A stretch of 64,000 bases of DNA from Streptomyces globisporus (GCA_014649555.1 BMTG01000017.1:1-64000); one strand, 5' to 3'; counted from the stretch's first letter, positions 16,473 through 25,852 are shown. Program-made: numbers and translations. Notes: generated from the letters alone by a model not told the origin.

Positions 16473-16967
16473 TCAACGGCCTTCGGGAAGTCGCCGCTTG
16501 AGGGTGATGGCGGCATCGGCGGCGTAGGCCTGCGTCCAGCTGCGGCCGGCCCCGGACTTCCAGGTGATGTGGACCGTGGAGCCGTCGGTCCGGGCGCTCT
16601 CCACGGTCATCGCCCGGTCACCGTCGCGCACGTCGCCGCGCCGCAGTTCGCCCGCCCCGACCGTGACGGGGCGCCCCGCGGGCGCGTTCTCGGCCTCCTC
16701 GGCCGCCCGGAGGAGTTCGGCGGCCAGCCGGCGGGCCGCCTCGGGGGTGCAGGACCAGACGAGCTCGCCCGCCGGGGGCGTGAGGCGGATGCCGATACGG
16801 GCAGCGAGGGTCGGATCGCCGTCAGGGGCGGTCGAGGCGGGGTCGTCGTCCGGGGCGGTCGGGTCGGTGCCGCCCGCGGTGACCGTGGCCGGGATGTGCG
16901 CGTCCACGGTGACCGTGATGGGCACCGGACGGCCGTCGGCGTCCGTCATTCCGGTCCCGCTGCTCAT
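16473..16967 (-). CDS. Uncharacterised protein, 164 residues
   Basis: 164 residues, soluble. The first half (to about residue 60) is rich in Thr, Asp and Pro (DPTAPDDDPASTAPDG) and probably disordered. The second half has a helical EAARRLAAELLRAAEEAE block and a strand-rich C-terminus, GSTVHITWKSG, reminiscent of small actinobacterial domains of unknown role. The ATG start has GAGGAGA six bases upstream, and codon use matches neighbours. It may be encoded alone; the upstream region 16968-17187 has no visible promoter consensus. I do not recognise the family. Confidence 0.65.
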   Translation of the reverse strand: MSSGTGMTDADGRPVPITVTVDAHIPATVTAGGTDPTAPDDDPASTAPDGDPTLAARIGIRLTPPAGELVWSCTPEAARRLAAELLRAAEEAENAPAGRPVTVGAGELRRGDVRDGDRAMTVESARTDGSTVHITWKSGAGRSWTQAYAADAAITLKRRLPEGR

Positions 16968-17187
16968 CGTCGTCTCCTCAGTGTGCCCGGCCGCTGTCCG
17001 GACCTGACTGTTCCTGACCGCCACCCGGCCGTCCCGGGGGCTTGTCCGGGCCGGCGTCCGGCCGCCACCAGGATGTCAGCACCCGGACGCCGGGTGTACG
17101 GGCGGGCCAGGTGGCGGCCGAAGCGGCTTGACGGGGTGGCCAGGGCTAGGGGGCGTCTGACAATTCGGCGCGGATCAGCGGGCGGCG

Positions 17188-17904
17188 TCAGGTGCGGTAG
17201 ACGTCCAGGCGGCCGCACATGCCGAACCGGCCGTACGTCGAGGGGCGTTCGGCGTGGACGCAAGCGTCGGCGAGGTGGCCGGCCTCGCCCCGGTCCAGGG
17301 CGTCGAGCTGGTCGGCGGTCGCGGCGGCGGCCGTGGCGGCCCCGTTCTGCCAGCGGGTACGCCACTCCCCCGTACGGGGGCGGACGAGCGCGGCGGCGGC
17401 CCGGTGAAACGCGACGAGCGGCTGCGGATCACCGTCCTGCACCGCCTCGCGCAGGGCGAGGAATCCCTCCACGGCGAGGTCACGCCGGGCCCGCGCCGCC
17501 TTTTCCTGGACCGCCTCCTCGGCGTCCACCGGGAGCGCCACCGCCGCGCGGTAGTCGTCCGGGTCCGTCAGCCTGCCGGGGGGCAGCGTGAGCACGGCGT
17601 CGCCCGCCTCGGGCAGCCCGCTGTTCTGCATGAGCACGACGAGGCGGAGCCCGTCCTCGTTGACCAGGCGGTGGATGGTTCCCGGGGTGAACCAGACCAG
17701 CGCCCCTGGCGTCAGCGGCGTCTCCCGGTACCCGGCGGCCGTGAGGGTCTGTACGGAGCCGCTGCCGCCGACCACGACGTACCCCTCCGAACAGGTCAGG
17801 TGGAGATGCGGGGTGCCCCCGCGCAGTCCGTCTGCGGCTGGCCAGTCGTAGACGTTCAGGTGCGAGACGGCGACGGCGCCGGGCAGTCCTTCGAAGGTCA
17901 CCAC
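17188..17904 (-). CDS. Cupin-domain protein under a LacI-type operator
   Basis: 238 residues. The N-terminal half is a cupin: metal-ligand candidates are HLHLTCSEGY (His33, His35 and Glu39 by count) and TIHRLVNEDG, with the glycine-rich strand VVVGGSGSVQTL. The C-terminal half is helical and Ala-rich. Cupins of this kind act as sugar isomerases, dioxygenases or sugar-binding proteins. The start is GTG with AGGAG six bases upstream. A promoter and a perfect GAAAGCGCTTTC palindrome lie just upstream, so a LacI/GalR repressor probably controls it in response to a sugar. That repressor gene is not in this window. Confidence 0.78.
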   Translation of the reverse strand: MVTFEGLPGAVAVSHLNVYDWPAADGLRGGTPHLHLTCSEGYVVVGGSGSVQTLTAAGYRETPLTPGALVWFTPGTIHRLVNEDGLRLVVLMQNSGLPEAGDAVLTLPPGRLTDPDDYRAAVALPVDAEEAVQEKAARARRDLAVEGFLALREAVQDGDPQPLVAFHRAAAALVRPRTGEWRTRWQNGAATAAAATADQLDALDRGEAGHLADACVHAERPSTYGRFGMCGRLDVYRT

Positions 17905-17946
17905 GGGGGCTCCTGGGTCTCGGCGGCACGGTCTCCCGACCGCACC

Positions 17947-17958
17947 GAAAGCGCTTTC
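17947..17958. promoter_or_regulatory. LacI/GalR-family operator
   Basis: GAAAGCGCTTTC, a perfect 12-bp palindrome with the central CG typical of LacI/GalR boxes. It lies 42 bases upstream of the cupin start and just downstream of the -10 element, the classic repression position. Confidence 0.75.
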
Positions 17959-17970
17959 TACGACTCTCGG

Positions 17971-18000
17971 ACGCTAGGGCCGCCGCCGGACCCCGGTCAA
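17971..18000 (-). promoter_or_regulatory. Promoter of the cupin gene
   Basis: Minus strand TTGACC (17995-18000), 18-base spacer, TAGCGT (17971-17976). The expected start lies at about 17964, so the LacI box covers roughly +6 to +18. Confidence 0.6.
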
Positions 18001-18143
18001 GGGAGCCGCGCACGCGGACCACGGCACGGGCCGCCCGCCTGGGGCTGCGCCACGGGCGGCGGGCGTGTGCGCGAGCCGCTGTCAGTGGCCGGGTGCAGAC
18101 TGGCACTGTTCCGGCACAACGGCGTATCGGGAGGTCCAGAACC

Positions 18144-19229
18144 ATGACCGATGTATTGCTCACCGCAGGCACCCGCAAGGGTCTTTTCATCGGCCGCAGA
18201 CGGGGCGGGGTCTGGGAGATCACGGGCCCGCACTTCAACGCGCAGGCGATCTACTCGGTGGCCGTGGACACCCGGGGGGACACCCCGAGAATCCTGGTCG
18301 GCGGGGACAGCGCGCACTGGGGGCCGTCCGTCTTCCACTCGGACGACCTGGGCGAGACCTGGGTCGAGCCGCGACAGCCCGCGGTGAAGTTCCCCAAGTC
18401 CACCGGGGCTTCGCTGGAGCGCGTCTGGCAGCTGCATCCGGCGGGCCCCGAGGCGCCGGACGTGGTCTACGCGGGCACGGAGCCGGCCGCGCTGTTCCGT
18501 TCCGAGGACCGGGGCGAGTCGTTCGAGCTGGTGCGTCCCCTCTGGGAGCACCCGACCCGCTCGCGGTGGGAGCCGGGCGGCGGCGGTGAGGGGCTGCACA
18601 CCGTCCTGACCGACTCCCGGGACGCCAAGGCCGTGACGGTCGCCGTGTCGACGGCGGGGGTGTTCCGGACGAAGGACGGCGGAGCGAGCTGGGAGCCGTC
18701 GAACAAGGGCGTCTCCGCGGTCTTCCTCCCTGACCCGGACCCGGAGTTCGGGCAGTGCGTCCACAAGGTCACCCGGGACGCGGCCGACCCGGACCGGCTC
18801 TATCTGCAGAACCACTGGGGTGTGTTCCGCAGCGACGACGCCGGTGACCACTGGAGCGACATCGGCGCGGGACTGCCCTCCGACTTCGGGTTCGCCGCCG
18901 TCGCGCATCCGCACCGCGGTGACACGGCGTATGTCTTCCCGATCAACGCCGACGCCGACCGGGTCCCGGCGGAGCACCGCTGCCGGGTCTTCCGTACGAC
19001 CGACGCGGGGCGCACCTGGGAGCCGCTCTCCGAGGGCCTGCCGGCCGGGGCGCACTACGGCACGGTGCTGCGGGACGCGCTCTGCACCGACGACGCGGAT
19101 CCCGCCGGGGTCTACTTCGGCAACCGCAACGGCGAGCTGTACGCCAGCGCGGACGACGGGGACAGCTGGCAGCAGCTCGCCTCCCATCTGCCGGACGTCC
19201 TGTGCGTACGGGCGGTGGCGCTCGGCTGA
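18144..19229 (+). CDS. BNR/sialidase-like beta-propeller protein
   Basis: 361 residues with repeated Asp-box-like motifs S-x-D-x-G-x-x-W: [60 protein letters not shown] and [12 protein letters not shown]. These define a BNR-repeat propeller as in sialidases and VPS10-like sensors, but no sialidase catalytic set is evident. There is no signal peptide, so it is probably cytoplasmic. The ATG has GGGAGG about ten bases upstream. It is followed after 67 bases by ung. Function is unknown; proteins of this type are often annotated only as exo-alpha-sialidase by repeat similarity. Confidence 0.82.
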   Translation: MTDVLLTAGTRKGLFIGRRRGGVWEITGPHFNAQAIYSVAVDTRGDTPRILVGGDSAHWGPSVFHSDDLGETWVEPRQPAVKFPKSTGASLERVWQLHPAGPEAPDVVYAGTEPAALFRSEDRGESFELVRPLWEHPTRSRWEPGGGGEGLHTVLTDSRDAKAVTVAVSTAGVFRTKDGGASWEPSNKGVSAVFLPDPDPEFGQCVHKVTRDAADPDRLYLQNHWGVFRSDDAGDHWSDIGAGLPSDFGFAAVAHPHRGDTAYVFPINADADRVPAEHRCRVFRTTDAGRTWEPLSEGLPAGAHYGTVLRDALCTDDADPAGVYFGNRNGELYASADDGDSWQQLASHLPDVLCVRAVALG

Positions 19230-19296
19230 CGGGTGGCCGGCCGGAGCACCGACGGCAGTTGATCGGAGTGGTCGTATCAGCAGTAGAGTGCGGGCC

Positions 19297-19974
19297 GTGG
19301 CAGCACGACCGTTGAAAGAGATCATCGAGCCGGGGTGGGCCGACGCCCTCGAACCCGTCGCCGAACGCATCGCCGCTATGGGCGACTTCCTCCGCGCGGA
19401 GATCGCCGCGGGACGCACGTACCTGCCCTCCGGGGCTCATGTACTGCGGGCGTTCCAGCAGCCGTTCGAGGAGGTGAGAGTGCTGGTCGTCGGCCAGGAT
19501 CCGTATCCCACCCCGGGACACGCGATCGGGCTGAGCTTCGCGGTGGCCCCCGACGTCCGGCCGCTGCCGGGCAGTCTGGAGAACATCTTCCGGGAGCTGC
19601 ACGGGGACCTGGGGCTGCCCAGGCCGTCCAACGGTGATCTCACTCCGTGGACCAGGCAGGGGGTGCTGCTGCTCAACAGGGCGCTCACCACCGCGCCGCG
19701 GCGGCCCGCCGCCCACCGGGGCAAGGGCTGGGAGGAGGTGACCGAGCAGGCGATCAAGGCGCTGGTGGCCCGGGGTACTCCGCTGGTGTCGGTCCTGTGG
19801 GGGCGTGACGCCCGCAATCTGCGCCCGCTGCTGGGGGAATTCCCGGCGATCGAGTCCGCGCACCCCTCCCCCATGTCCGCGGACCGGGGTTTCTTCGGCT
19901 CGCGGCCGTTCAGCCGGGTCAACGAACTGCTGGAGCGCCAGGGGGCGGCGCCGGTGGACTGGCGGCTTCCGTGA
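19297..19974 (+). CDS. ung: Uracil-DNA glycosylase, family 1
   Basis: 225 residues. The water-activating motif GQDPYP starts at residue 66 with catalytic Asp68, and the DNA-minor-groove motif HPSPMS starts at His189. LLNRALTT and the NxHxG-like region of the uracil pocket are also present. It removes uracil from DNA at the start of base-excision repair. GTG 19297 was chosen because it gives the usual [15 protein letters not shown]-terminus; another GTG three codons earlier is possible. The TGA stop overlaps the GTG of the following kinase (GTGA), so the two are translationally coupled. Confidence 0.95.
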   Translation: MAARPLKEIIEPGWADALEPVAERIAAMGDFLRAEIAAGRTYLPSGAHVLRAFQQPFEEVRVLVVGQDPYPTPGHAIGLSFAVAPDVRPLPGSLENIFRELHGDLGLPRPSNGDLTPWTRQGVLLLNRALTTAPRRPAAHRGKGWEEVTEQAIKALVARGTPLVSVLWGRDARNLRPLLGEFPAIESAHPSPMSADRGFFGSRPFSRVNELLERQGAAPVDWRLP

Positions 19975-21080
19975 CGCACGCCGCGCCGGCCGCAACGCAC
20001 GCCGTGCCGTCCGGCGATCCGGCCGGTCCCGGTGCGTATGTCCTCGGGGTCGATTCCGGGGGCTCCGGGCTGCGGGTGGCGCTCGGCCGCGTGGCGGAGC
20101 CGGGGCCTCTCGCGACGACGGTCTGCGCCGAGCCGGTACGGACGGGTCCGGGCGGCATCGACGCCGGGCATCTGCTGGATCAGCTGCTGCCCGCCGCCCG
20201 GGAGTTGCTGGAGCGGGCGTCGGCCGCCGCGTCGGCCGAAACCCGCAGCGACGCCGCCCGGGCCGGCGGCGCGTCGGCGTACGAGGTGGCGGCGGTGGCG
20301 ATCGGGGCCGCCGGGATGGCCACCCTGGGCGAGCGGTTGCGGGCGGAGCTTCCCGGCGCGCTCGCGGACGCCCTGGGGGTACGCCGGGTGGCGCTGGCCG
20401 CCGACGCGGTGACGGCCTACGCGGGCGCGGTGGGACAGCGCCCCGGCGCGGTCGTCGCGGGCGGCACGGGCATGATCGCCCTCGGTACGGACCTGAAGGA
20501 GTGGCACAGGGCCGACGGGTGGGGTCATCTTCTGGGTGACAGTGGCGGCGGTGCGTGGATCGGCCGGGCCGGGCTGGACGCGGCGATGCGGGCCCATGAC
20601 GGGCGACGGGGCGGTTCCGCCGCCCTGCTGGACCGGCTGCGGGCCGTGTTCGGGCCGGCGGAGACGCTGCCGGGACTGCTCTATCCGCGCTCCGACCGGC
20701 CCGCCGTGCTGGCCTCGTTCGCCCCGGAGGTGGCGGCGTGCGCCGGAGCGGATCCGGTCGCCGCAGGCATTCTGCGGCAGGCCGCGAGCCATATCGCCGA
20801 GGCGGCGGCGGCCGTGTGCCCGGCGTCGGCCGAACCGGACGGCGAGGGCGGCGGGGCCTGCGAAGTGGCCCTGACCGGTGGCCTGTTCCGGATGGGCGAG
20901 CCACTCATCGCACCCCTCCGCGAGGAGCTGGCTCGGCTGCTGCCGGGGGCCCGAATGACCACCACGACGGGCGATCCGCTGACGGGCGCACTCCGGATCG
21001 CGCGCGCCCTGGCGGCCGGGGGCCTGCGTCTGCCTCGTCATCCGACGATGTTGTTCGTGCCCCTGGAGCAGGAGACCTGA
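19971..21080 (+). CDS. N-acetylglucosamine kinase-like ATPase (BadF/BadG family)
   Basis: 369 residues of the ASKHA superfamily. The phosphate-1 loop is [13 protein letters not shown] near residues 26-38; a second acidic strand is [12 protein letters not shown]; the glycine-rich phosphate-2 region is [12 protein letters not shown] followed by [16 protein letters not shown], a strong signature of N-acetylglucosamine/glucosamine kinases. The C-terminal adenosine loop is [10 protein letters not shown]. It probably phosphorylates an amino sugar using ATP in the cytoplasm. The GTG start overlaps ung by four bases. An upstream 2-hydroxyacyl-CoA dehydratase activase role for the family is unlikely because no partner genes exist. 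Confidence 0.82.
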   Translation: MTHAAPAATHAVPSGDPAGPGAYVLGVDSGGSGLRVALGRVAEPGPLATTVCAEPVRTGPGGIDAGHLLDQLLPAARELLERASAAASAETRSDAARAGGASAYEVAAVAIGAAGMATLGERLRAELPGALADALGVRRVALAADAVTAYAGAVGQRPGAVVAGGTGMIALGTDLKEWHRADGWGHLLGDSGGGAWIGRAGLDAAMRAHDGRRGGSAALLDRLRAVFGPAETLPGLLYPRSDRPAVLASFAPEVAACAGADPVAAGILRQAASHIAEAAAAVCPASAEPDGEGGGACEVALTGGLFRMGEPLIAPLREELARLLPGARMTTTTGDPLTGALRIARALAAGGLRLPRHPTMLFVPLEQET

Positions 21081-21229
21081 CAGCGCGGGGAGACGGCGGT
21101 CCACGACGGGCACCGGCCGGGGTGACGGAGAGAAGGACGGACGGGAGAACCGGCTGAACAGCGAGCCGACAGACAGGGACACTCCGGCGGTACATCACTC
21201 ATCGGACATAAGCGGATAGTTAACGCTCG

Positions 21230-21259
21230 ACCTGCCCCTCCCCGAACAGAGGGGCAGGT
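21230..21259. promoter_or_regulatory. Perfect inverted repeat before the CbiX-like gene
   Basis: Arms ACCTGCCCCT / AGGGGCAGGT (10 bp, 10-base loop) end 22 bases before the ATG. A TAGCAT -10-like element (21268-21273) lies between, and no Shine-Dalgarno is visible, so transcription may begin at or near the start codon, with the repeat as an operator over the -35 region. Confidence 0.5.
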
Positions 21260-21281
21260 AAAACCAGTAGCATGCGGCGCC

Positions 21282-22214
21282 ATGAGCACCCCCACTGGGC
21301 CCGCTTCCGGCCTGCCTGTACGAATGCCGCGACCTCGCCAGTCCGGACGGCACCGCCGCCCGGAGCCCGTGGTCGCACCTGAGGGCGCTGCCGCGCTCGT
21401 TCTCGCCGTTCCCGGCACCCCTTCCCCGGCCACGCGCAGCCTGGCCGAGGAAGTGATCAGCATCGCCCGTTCCGAGCTGCCCGGCCTGAACGCCCGGATC
21501 GGCTACCTCGACGGCGACGATGCCGAGTACCCGACCCTTTCCACCGTTCTCGCCCACAACGCCGCCGAGCGCGTCGCGCGCTTCGAGCAGGCCGTCGCGG
21601 CCGGCCGTGAGGTCGCCGAGCCCACCGGCCCGTCCGCCGTCGTGGTCCCGCTGCTCGCGGGTCCGGACAGCGCGCTGATCCGGCGGATACGGCAGGCCGT
21701 GATGGACAGCGGTACGCAGGCCGAGCTGACCGATGTGCTCGGCCCGCACCCGCTGCTCGCCGAGGCCCTGCACGTGCGGCTGTCGGAGGCCGGTCTCGCG
21801 CGCGCCGACCGCGCCCGGCTGTTCACCGTCGCCACGGCCGCCGACGGCATCGTGCTGGCGACCGTGGGCGGCGAGGAGGCCGTGCAGGCCGCCGGGATCA
21901 CCGGCATGCTGCTGGCCGCCCGGCTCGCCGTGCCGGTGATGGCCGCCGCGCTGGACGTCGAGGGCTCGGTCGCCTCGATCGCGGAGCAGCTTCAGGGCTC
22001 CGGCTCCGCGCAGCTCGCGCTGGCGCCGTACCTGGTGGGCCCGGAGGTCGACCCCGGCCTGCTGGACGCCGCCGCGAAGGAGGCGGGCTGCGCGACGGCC
22101 GAGCCGCTGGGCGCCTACCCGGCGATCGGCAAGCTCGTGCTGTCGCTGTACGCCACGACGCTGGGCATCACGCCGGCGACGCCTCAGGGAACCCAGGGAG
22201 CTCAGGCTCACTGA
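21282..22214 (+). CDS. CbiX/sirohydrochlorin-chelatase-like protein lacking catalytic His
   Basis: 310 residues with two tandem halves of the CbiX fold. Recognisable family blocks are LGPHPLLAEALHVRL in the middle and LAPYLVGPEVDPGLLDAAA...AEPLGAYPAIGKLVLSLY at the C-terminus. The N-terminal strand reads LVLAVPGTPSP where active chelatases have the HGSR histidine, and the second metal-ligand region reads VVPLLAGPDSAL without His. It is therefore probably not an ordinary ferro- or cobalto-chelatase. No cobalamin, siroheme or assimilation genes are nearby. The start ATG has no ribosome site and may be leaderless. It is separated from the lactonase gene by a strong terminator. Confidence 0.8.
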   Translation: MSTPTGPASGLPVRMPRPRQSGRHRRPEPVVAPEGAAALVLAVPGTPSPATRSLAEEVISIARSELPGLNARIGYLDGDDAEYPTLSTVLAHNAAERVARFEQAVAAGREVAEPTGPSAVVVPLLAGPDSALIRRIRQAVMDSGTQAELTDVLGPHPLLAEALHVRLSEAGLARADRARLFTVATAADGIVLATVGGEEAVQAAGITGMLLAARLAVPVMAAALDVEGSVASIAEQLQGSGSAQLALAPYLVGPEVDPGLLDAAAKEAGCATAEPLGAYPAIGKLVLSLYATTLGITPATPQGTQGAQAH

Positions 22215-22254
22215 CCGGACGCCGTCGCCGGCGGGCGGCGGCTCGGGAAGCCGG

Positions 22255-22310
22255 ACAGCGCGGCGGGCCCGGACCGGGGATTCTCCTCCGGTCCGGGCCC
22301 GCCGCGCTGT
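22255..22310. terminator. Bidirectional terminator, 23-bp perfect stem
   Basis: Left arm 22255-22277 and right arm 22288-22310 are exact reverse complements (ACAGCGCGGCGGGCCCGG...), loop of ten bases. It lies between the convergent CbiX-like and lactonase genes. Confidence 0.9.
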
Positions 22311-22350
22311 GTCCGGGCTTTCGTGGTCGGACGAGGGCGGCGCCGACGGG

Positions 22351-23412
22351 TCAGGCGAAGACGACGCAGGAGGCCGCAGGAACCTCGACGGAGCCCGCAT
22401 GCCGCGGGATGCCCGTCTCGGCGTCCACGGCGAACCAGCTGACGTTCCCCGAGTGCTCATTGGCCGCGTACAGCCACTGCCCGCTCGGGTCGAGGGTGAG
22501 GTCGCGCGGCCAGCGCCCGCCACAGCCGACGGTGGCCACCAGGGCCGCCTTCTCGCCGCTCTCGTCGAGGGTGAGCACGGAGATGCTGTCGTGCCCCCGG
22601 TTGGCGGTCCACAGGAAGCGCCCGTCGCGGGCGACGACGACCTCGGACGGGTAGGTGCGCACCGCCTCGTCGGCCGTCTCGTGCTCGGGCAGCACCGGGA
22701 TCTCCGCGAGTACGTCGAGGCGGCCCGTCGCCGCGTCCCAGCGGCACACGGTGAGGACCGGCTCCAGCTCGCCCAGGACGTAGGCGAGGGCGCCCGAGGG
22801 GTGGAAGGCCAGATGGCGCGGGCCTGTGCCCGGGCGCAGGGCCGTCTCGCCGTGCAGCCGCAGGGCGCCGGTGGCGGGGTCCAGGGCGCAGACGCGTACG
22901 GAGTCGGTGCCGAGGTCCACGCTGACCAGCCAGTTCCCGGAGGGGTCGGCGAGGACCTGGTGGGCGTGCGGGGCCTCCTGGCGGCCGGAGTCGGGGCCAC
23001 TGCCCTCGTGCCGGAGCACCGAGGCGGCCGCCCCGAGCGATCCGTCGGCGAGGACCGGCAGGGCGGTGACGCTGCCGGAGGTGTAGTTGGCGGTGACCAG
23101 GTGGTTCGCGGCGAGCGCGAGGTGGGTGGGCGCGTCCCCGTCGACAGCCTGTGCGGGGCCCAGAAGCGTCGGCACATCCTGGTCGACGGTGAAGGCGGCG
23201 GCGATGCCCGGGGCGCTCTCGCCGACCGCGTACAGGACCGTGCCGCCCTCCCGGGGGCCGACCGCGAGGAAGGAGGGGTCGGGCACGGCGTCCGCGGACC
23301 CGAGCAGGGTCAGCGCCCCGGTCTCCCGGTCCACGGAAGCGGCGGTGATACCGAGCCCGCCCGCCGAGGTGAACGACCCCAAGAATGCCCGCCCGGCGCT
23401 GTTGCCGATCAT
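22351..23412 (-). CDS. Lactonase-family beta-propeller protein (Pgl/YbhE type)
   Basis: 353 residues, a seven-bladed propeller of the 6-phosphogluconolactonase (YbhE) family. Family blocks include FLGSFTSAGGLGI at the N-terminus, PTHLALAANHLVTANYTSGSV, HAHQVLADPSGNWLVSVDLGTDSV, GPRHLAFHPSGALAYVLGEL, SEVVVARDGRFLWTANRGHDSI and PRDLTLDPSGQWLYAANEHSGNV. It would open a sugar lactone ring in the cytoplasm, though many members are unproven. The ATG at 23412 has GAAGAGGGG upstream; the longer reading adds no domain. No pentose-phosphate genes are adjacent. Confidence 0.85.
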   Translation of the reverse strand: MIGNSAGRAFLGSFTSAGGLGITAASVDRETGALTLLGSADAVPDPSFLAVGPREGGTVLYAVGESAPGIAAAFTVDQDVPTLLGPAQAVDGDAPTHLALAANHLVTANYTSGSVTALPVLADGSLGAAASVLRHEGSGPDSGRQEAPHAHQVLADPSGNWLVSVDLGTDSVRVCALDPATGALRLHGETALRPGTGPRHLAFHPSGALAYVLGELEPVLTVCRWDAATGRLDVLAEIPVLPEHETADEAVRTYPSEVVVARDGRFLWTANRGHDSISVLTLDESGEKAALVATVGCGGRWPRDLTLDPSGQWLYAANEHSGNVSWFAVDAETGIPRHAGSVEVPAASCVVFA

Positions 23413-23566
23413 CGCGCTACCCCTCTTCACCGTCGCCGCGATCTTCACGGGCGACGGTAGCAGGCAGGCCGCTGCGGTCCAGACCAATCCAGGGCTTCGT
23501 CGCGCAGGGAGGACGGCTACTCACCGGGTGAGCGACCGGCGCCTTTCAGGCGACCCGAGACAGGGG

Positions 23567-23878
23567 TCAGTGGTCGTCCCAGTGGCCGTCGTGAGCCGCG
23601 TGACGGTGGCCGTCGTGCACATAGTCCACGTGGTCGCCGTGCGGGACCGCCACATGCCCGCAGCTCTCACTGTGGACGTGGTCGTGGCCGGCGTGCTCGT
23701 GATGCCCGGCGGTCTCGCACTCGTCCGTGTGGCCTTCGTGCTCGCGGTGCAGATGACCGTCGTGCACGTAGTCGACGTGATCGTCGTGAGGGATTGGCAC
23801 GTGCCCACAGCCTTCGCCGTGCGCGTGGTCGTGTCCGGGATGCGGCTGGTGCTGCAGGGATGTTGCCACGCTGTCCAT
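23567..23878 (-). CDS. Small His-rich, probably metal-binding, duplicated protein
   Basis: 103 residues with about a quarter histidine and many Asp. It is built from two tandem copies of a ~38-residue unit: HxGHDHxHxExCGHVxxPHxDHVDYVHDGHxH followed by a short His spacer. Copy one starts at about residue 12 and copy two at about 57. The invariant CGH and HVDYVHDGH blocks look like metal ligands, and the protein could store or chaperone zinc, nickel or copper in the cytoplasm. There is no signal or membrane segment. The start ATG has only a GGAG touching it, so the start is less sure. I know of no assigned function. Confidence 0.72.
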   Translation of the reverse strand: MDSVATSLQHQPHPGHDHAHGEGCGHVPIPHDDHVDYVHDGHLHREHEGHTDECETAGHHEHAGHDHVHSESCGHVAVPHGDHVDYVHDGHRHAAHDGHWDDH

Positions 23879-24026
23879 CTCCACACGCTCGGGCCACCGT
23901 CCGGTCAAGGGCGGCGGCAACGAACTCTCGCCTTGTCCCTCCCCTTACGGGCAAGGCTGCCATGACGGACAGAAACGGGCAAAAGAACCATTTCAAACCG
24001 GCAGGGAAGTACGCCCCTCCGAAACG

Positions 24027-25526
24027 TCAGGCGTTCGTCGCCGCCGCTCGGGGAGCGTGGCTCAGCGGGCTGACGAGTCCGGCGAGCGCTCGCTCCAGAC
24101 CGTGCAGGTGGGCCAGGGCCGGGTCCGCGGCAACGCCGGGCAGCTCGGGCGGGTGGAAGCCCCGGGCTCCCTCGGGCGCGGTCAGGGCCTCGACGGCCGC
24201 CTCCACCCGGGAGCACGCGGCCGACAGCCGCGCATCGTGCGAGGCGTCCGGGTCGGCGGCGATGGAGGCGAGACCCCGTACCTCCCGTACGCAGTCGTCC
24301 AGCAGCGCGATCACCTGGCGGGCACGCGCCTTGCGGGCCGGCAGCGGGCTCAGGGGGTGCACCAGCGGAGCGAGGGAGAGCCGGACCCGGCCGAGCAGCA
24401 CCTCCAGCTCGGCGACGCGGGGGGCGGGGTCGGCGAGCGTCGACCCGGCGAGCCGGTCGGCCGCCTCGGCCGTGCAGGCGTGGACGCACCGCAGCGCATT
24501 CTGGATCCAGGCGTCGGTGACGGCGTGGGTGGTGACGGGGAGGACCAGCAGCACGGCGAGCACCGCGCCGAGTGCGCCGACGGCGGTCTCCGCGACGCGC
24601 AGCCAGAGCAGGGCGGCGTCCAGGACGCCCAGCGCGCCGTAGAGCATGCCGGCCATCACCGTCACGAAGAACATCATCCAGCTGTACGAGACGGCCGCCG
24701 TGTAGAAGATGCCGAAGACGCCGATCGCGACGACGAGGGCGGTCGGGACGGCCGCGCCGTCGAGCGGGATGGCCACGGCGAAGCCGGAGACGATGCCGAT
24801 GACGGTGCCCAGGACCCGGCGGAATCCGCGGACGAGCGTTTCGCCGCGCGAGGTGGTGTTGACGAAGACCCACCAGGTGGCGCCGACCGCCCAGTACCAC
24901 CGCTCGTCGGACAGGACCTGCCCGATGCCGAGCGCGAAGGCCCCGCCCAGGGTGGCCTGGACGGCCTGCCGGGTGGTGATGCGCAGCCGGCCCCGGACCT
25001 CCGGCGGAGCGGGCTGGGCGGGGAGGGGCAGCCGTCGCTCGTAGCACCACAGGCCGAAGCGCACGGTGGACGAGGCGCACAGGGACAGCACCACGGCGGC
25101 GTACAGCTCGGGCAGCTGGCCGGGCACGGTGTGCAGGAACTGGGCGGCGAAGAACATCATGAACGCGAAGACGCCCAGCGCGTGCCCGCGCGGCCCCCAC
25201 CGCCGGGCGTACACGCCCGCCCCCATCACGGCGAGGAAGAGCAGGTCCCGGGCGAGGGGCTGGTCATGCAGGACCGCCGCGACGGCGAGGACGGGCAGAC
25301 CGGCGACGGGGAGCAGGGCGGTGGTGACCGCCTGCCCGCGCACCGTCGGGTCGGTCACGGTGAAGAGGGCGAGCAGCGCCGCGAGGCCGCCGGTGATGGC
25401 CGCCACGAGCGAATGCCCGACGAGCCCGCACAGCGCGACCGCGAGGCCGATGCCGACCACGGCACGGGAGGCGAAGCGCAGCCGGACCCGCCCCGGGTCC
25501 GGCGCCACGAACACCCTCTTCAGCAC
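24027..25526 (-). CDS. FUSC-family membrane transporter
   Basis: 499 residues. Two groups of membrane helices (about residues 25-165 and 225-360) flank a central loop, as in FUSC/aromatic-acid exporter (YccS/AaeB) proteins. The second set has AVGATWWVFVNTTSRGETLVRGFRRVLGT, the characteristic FUSC core. The C-terminal 120 residues are soluble helices. It likely exports amphipathic or aromatic compounds. The GTG start at 25526 has GGAAGGGGTGG upstream; an ATG twelve codons earlier (25562) lacks a ribosome site. It is divergent from the Lrp regulator gene, which may control it. Confidence 0.82.
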   Translation of the reverse strand: MLKRVFVAPDPGRVRLRFASRAVVGIGLAVALCGLVGHSLVAAITGGLAALLALFTVTDPTVRGQAVTTALLPVAGLPVLAVAAVLHDQPLARDLLFLAVMGAGVYARRWGPRGHALGVFAFMMFFAAQFLHTVPGQLPELYAAVVLSLCASSTVRFGLWCYERRLPLPAQPAPPEVRGRLRITTRQAVQATLGGAFALGIGQVLSDERWYWAVGATWWVFVNTTSRGETLVRGFRRVLGTVIGIVSGFAVAIPLDGAAVPTALVVAIGVFGIFYTAAVSYSWMMFFVTVMAGMLYGALGVLDAALLWLRVAETAVGALGAVLAVLLVLPVTTHAVTDAWIQNALRCVHACTAEAADRLAGSTLADPAPRVAELEVLLGRVRLSLAPLVHPLSPLPARKARARQVIALLDDCVREVRGLASIAADPDASHDARLSAACSRVEAAVEALTAPEGARGFHPPELPGVAADPALAHLHGLERALAGLVSPLSHAPRAAATNA

Positions 25527-25852
25527 GCTTCCACCCCTTCCGCGTCGCCGCAGAACTCGCATGAAAAAGGCGCCGCGGAAGTCCGCAGCGCCATCGACGC
25601 CTCCATTGCAGCATCCAGCGGGCGCTTGGATCAAACCGGGAGGAATATGCTGTACCAATGGACCAGTGAAGGGGTAGGCGAGTCGGCCACGAGCATGCCA
25701 ACGGACCATCCGGGGACGAGTACGCGCGCTCACCCCCGGAGAGCCTCTCCGACGGCCGTGGGGCAGAGGGGCCGGGCGACCGCCGGGACGGCCCCCTCAC
25801 TCTGGGTACAGTCGGGGCCGGACAGCACAGCTCGGAAGGGGATCGGCGGATC
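25527..25852. other. Intergenic region between FUSC and Lrp genes
   Basis: 326 bases without a gene that I can support. It contains a loose dyad, CATTGCAGCAT (25604-25614) and ATGCTGTACCAATG (25647-25660), which could be a binding site for the adjacent Lrp/AsnC regulator. No convincing -35/-10 pair was found on either strand. Confidence 0.4.

Noticed and set aside
22309-23460. 383-codon frame antisense to the lactonase gene
   Set aside because: Gly/Arg/Val-rich shadow with no start signals.
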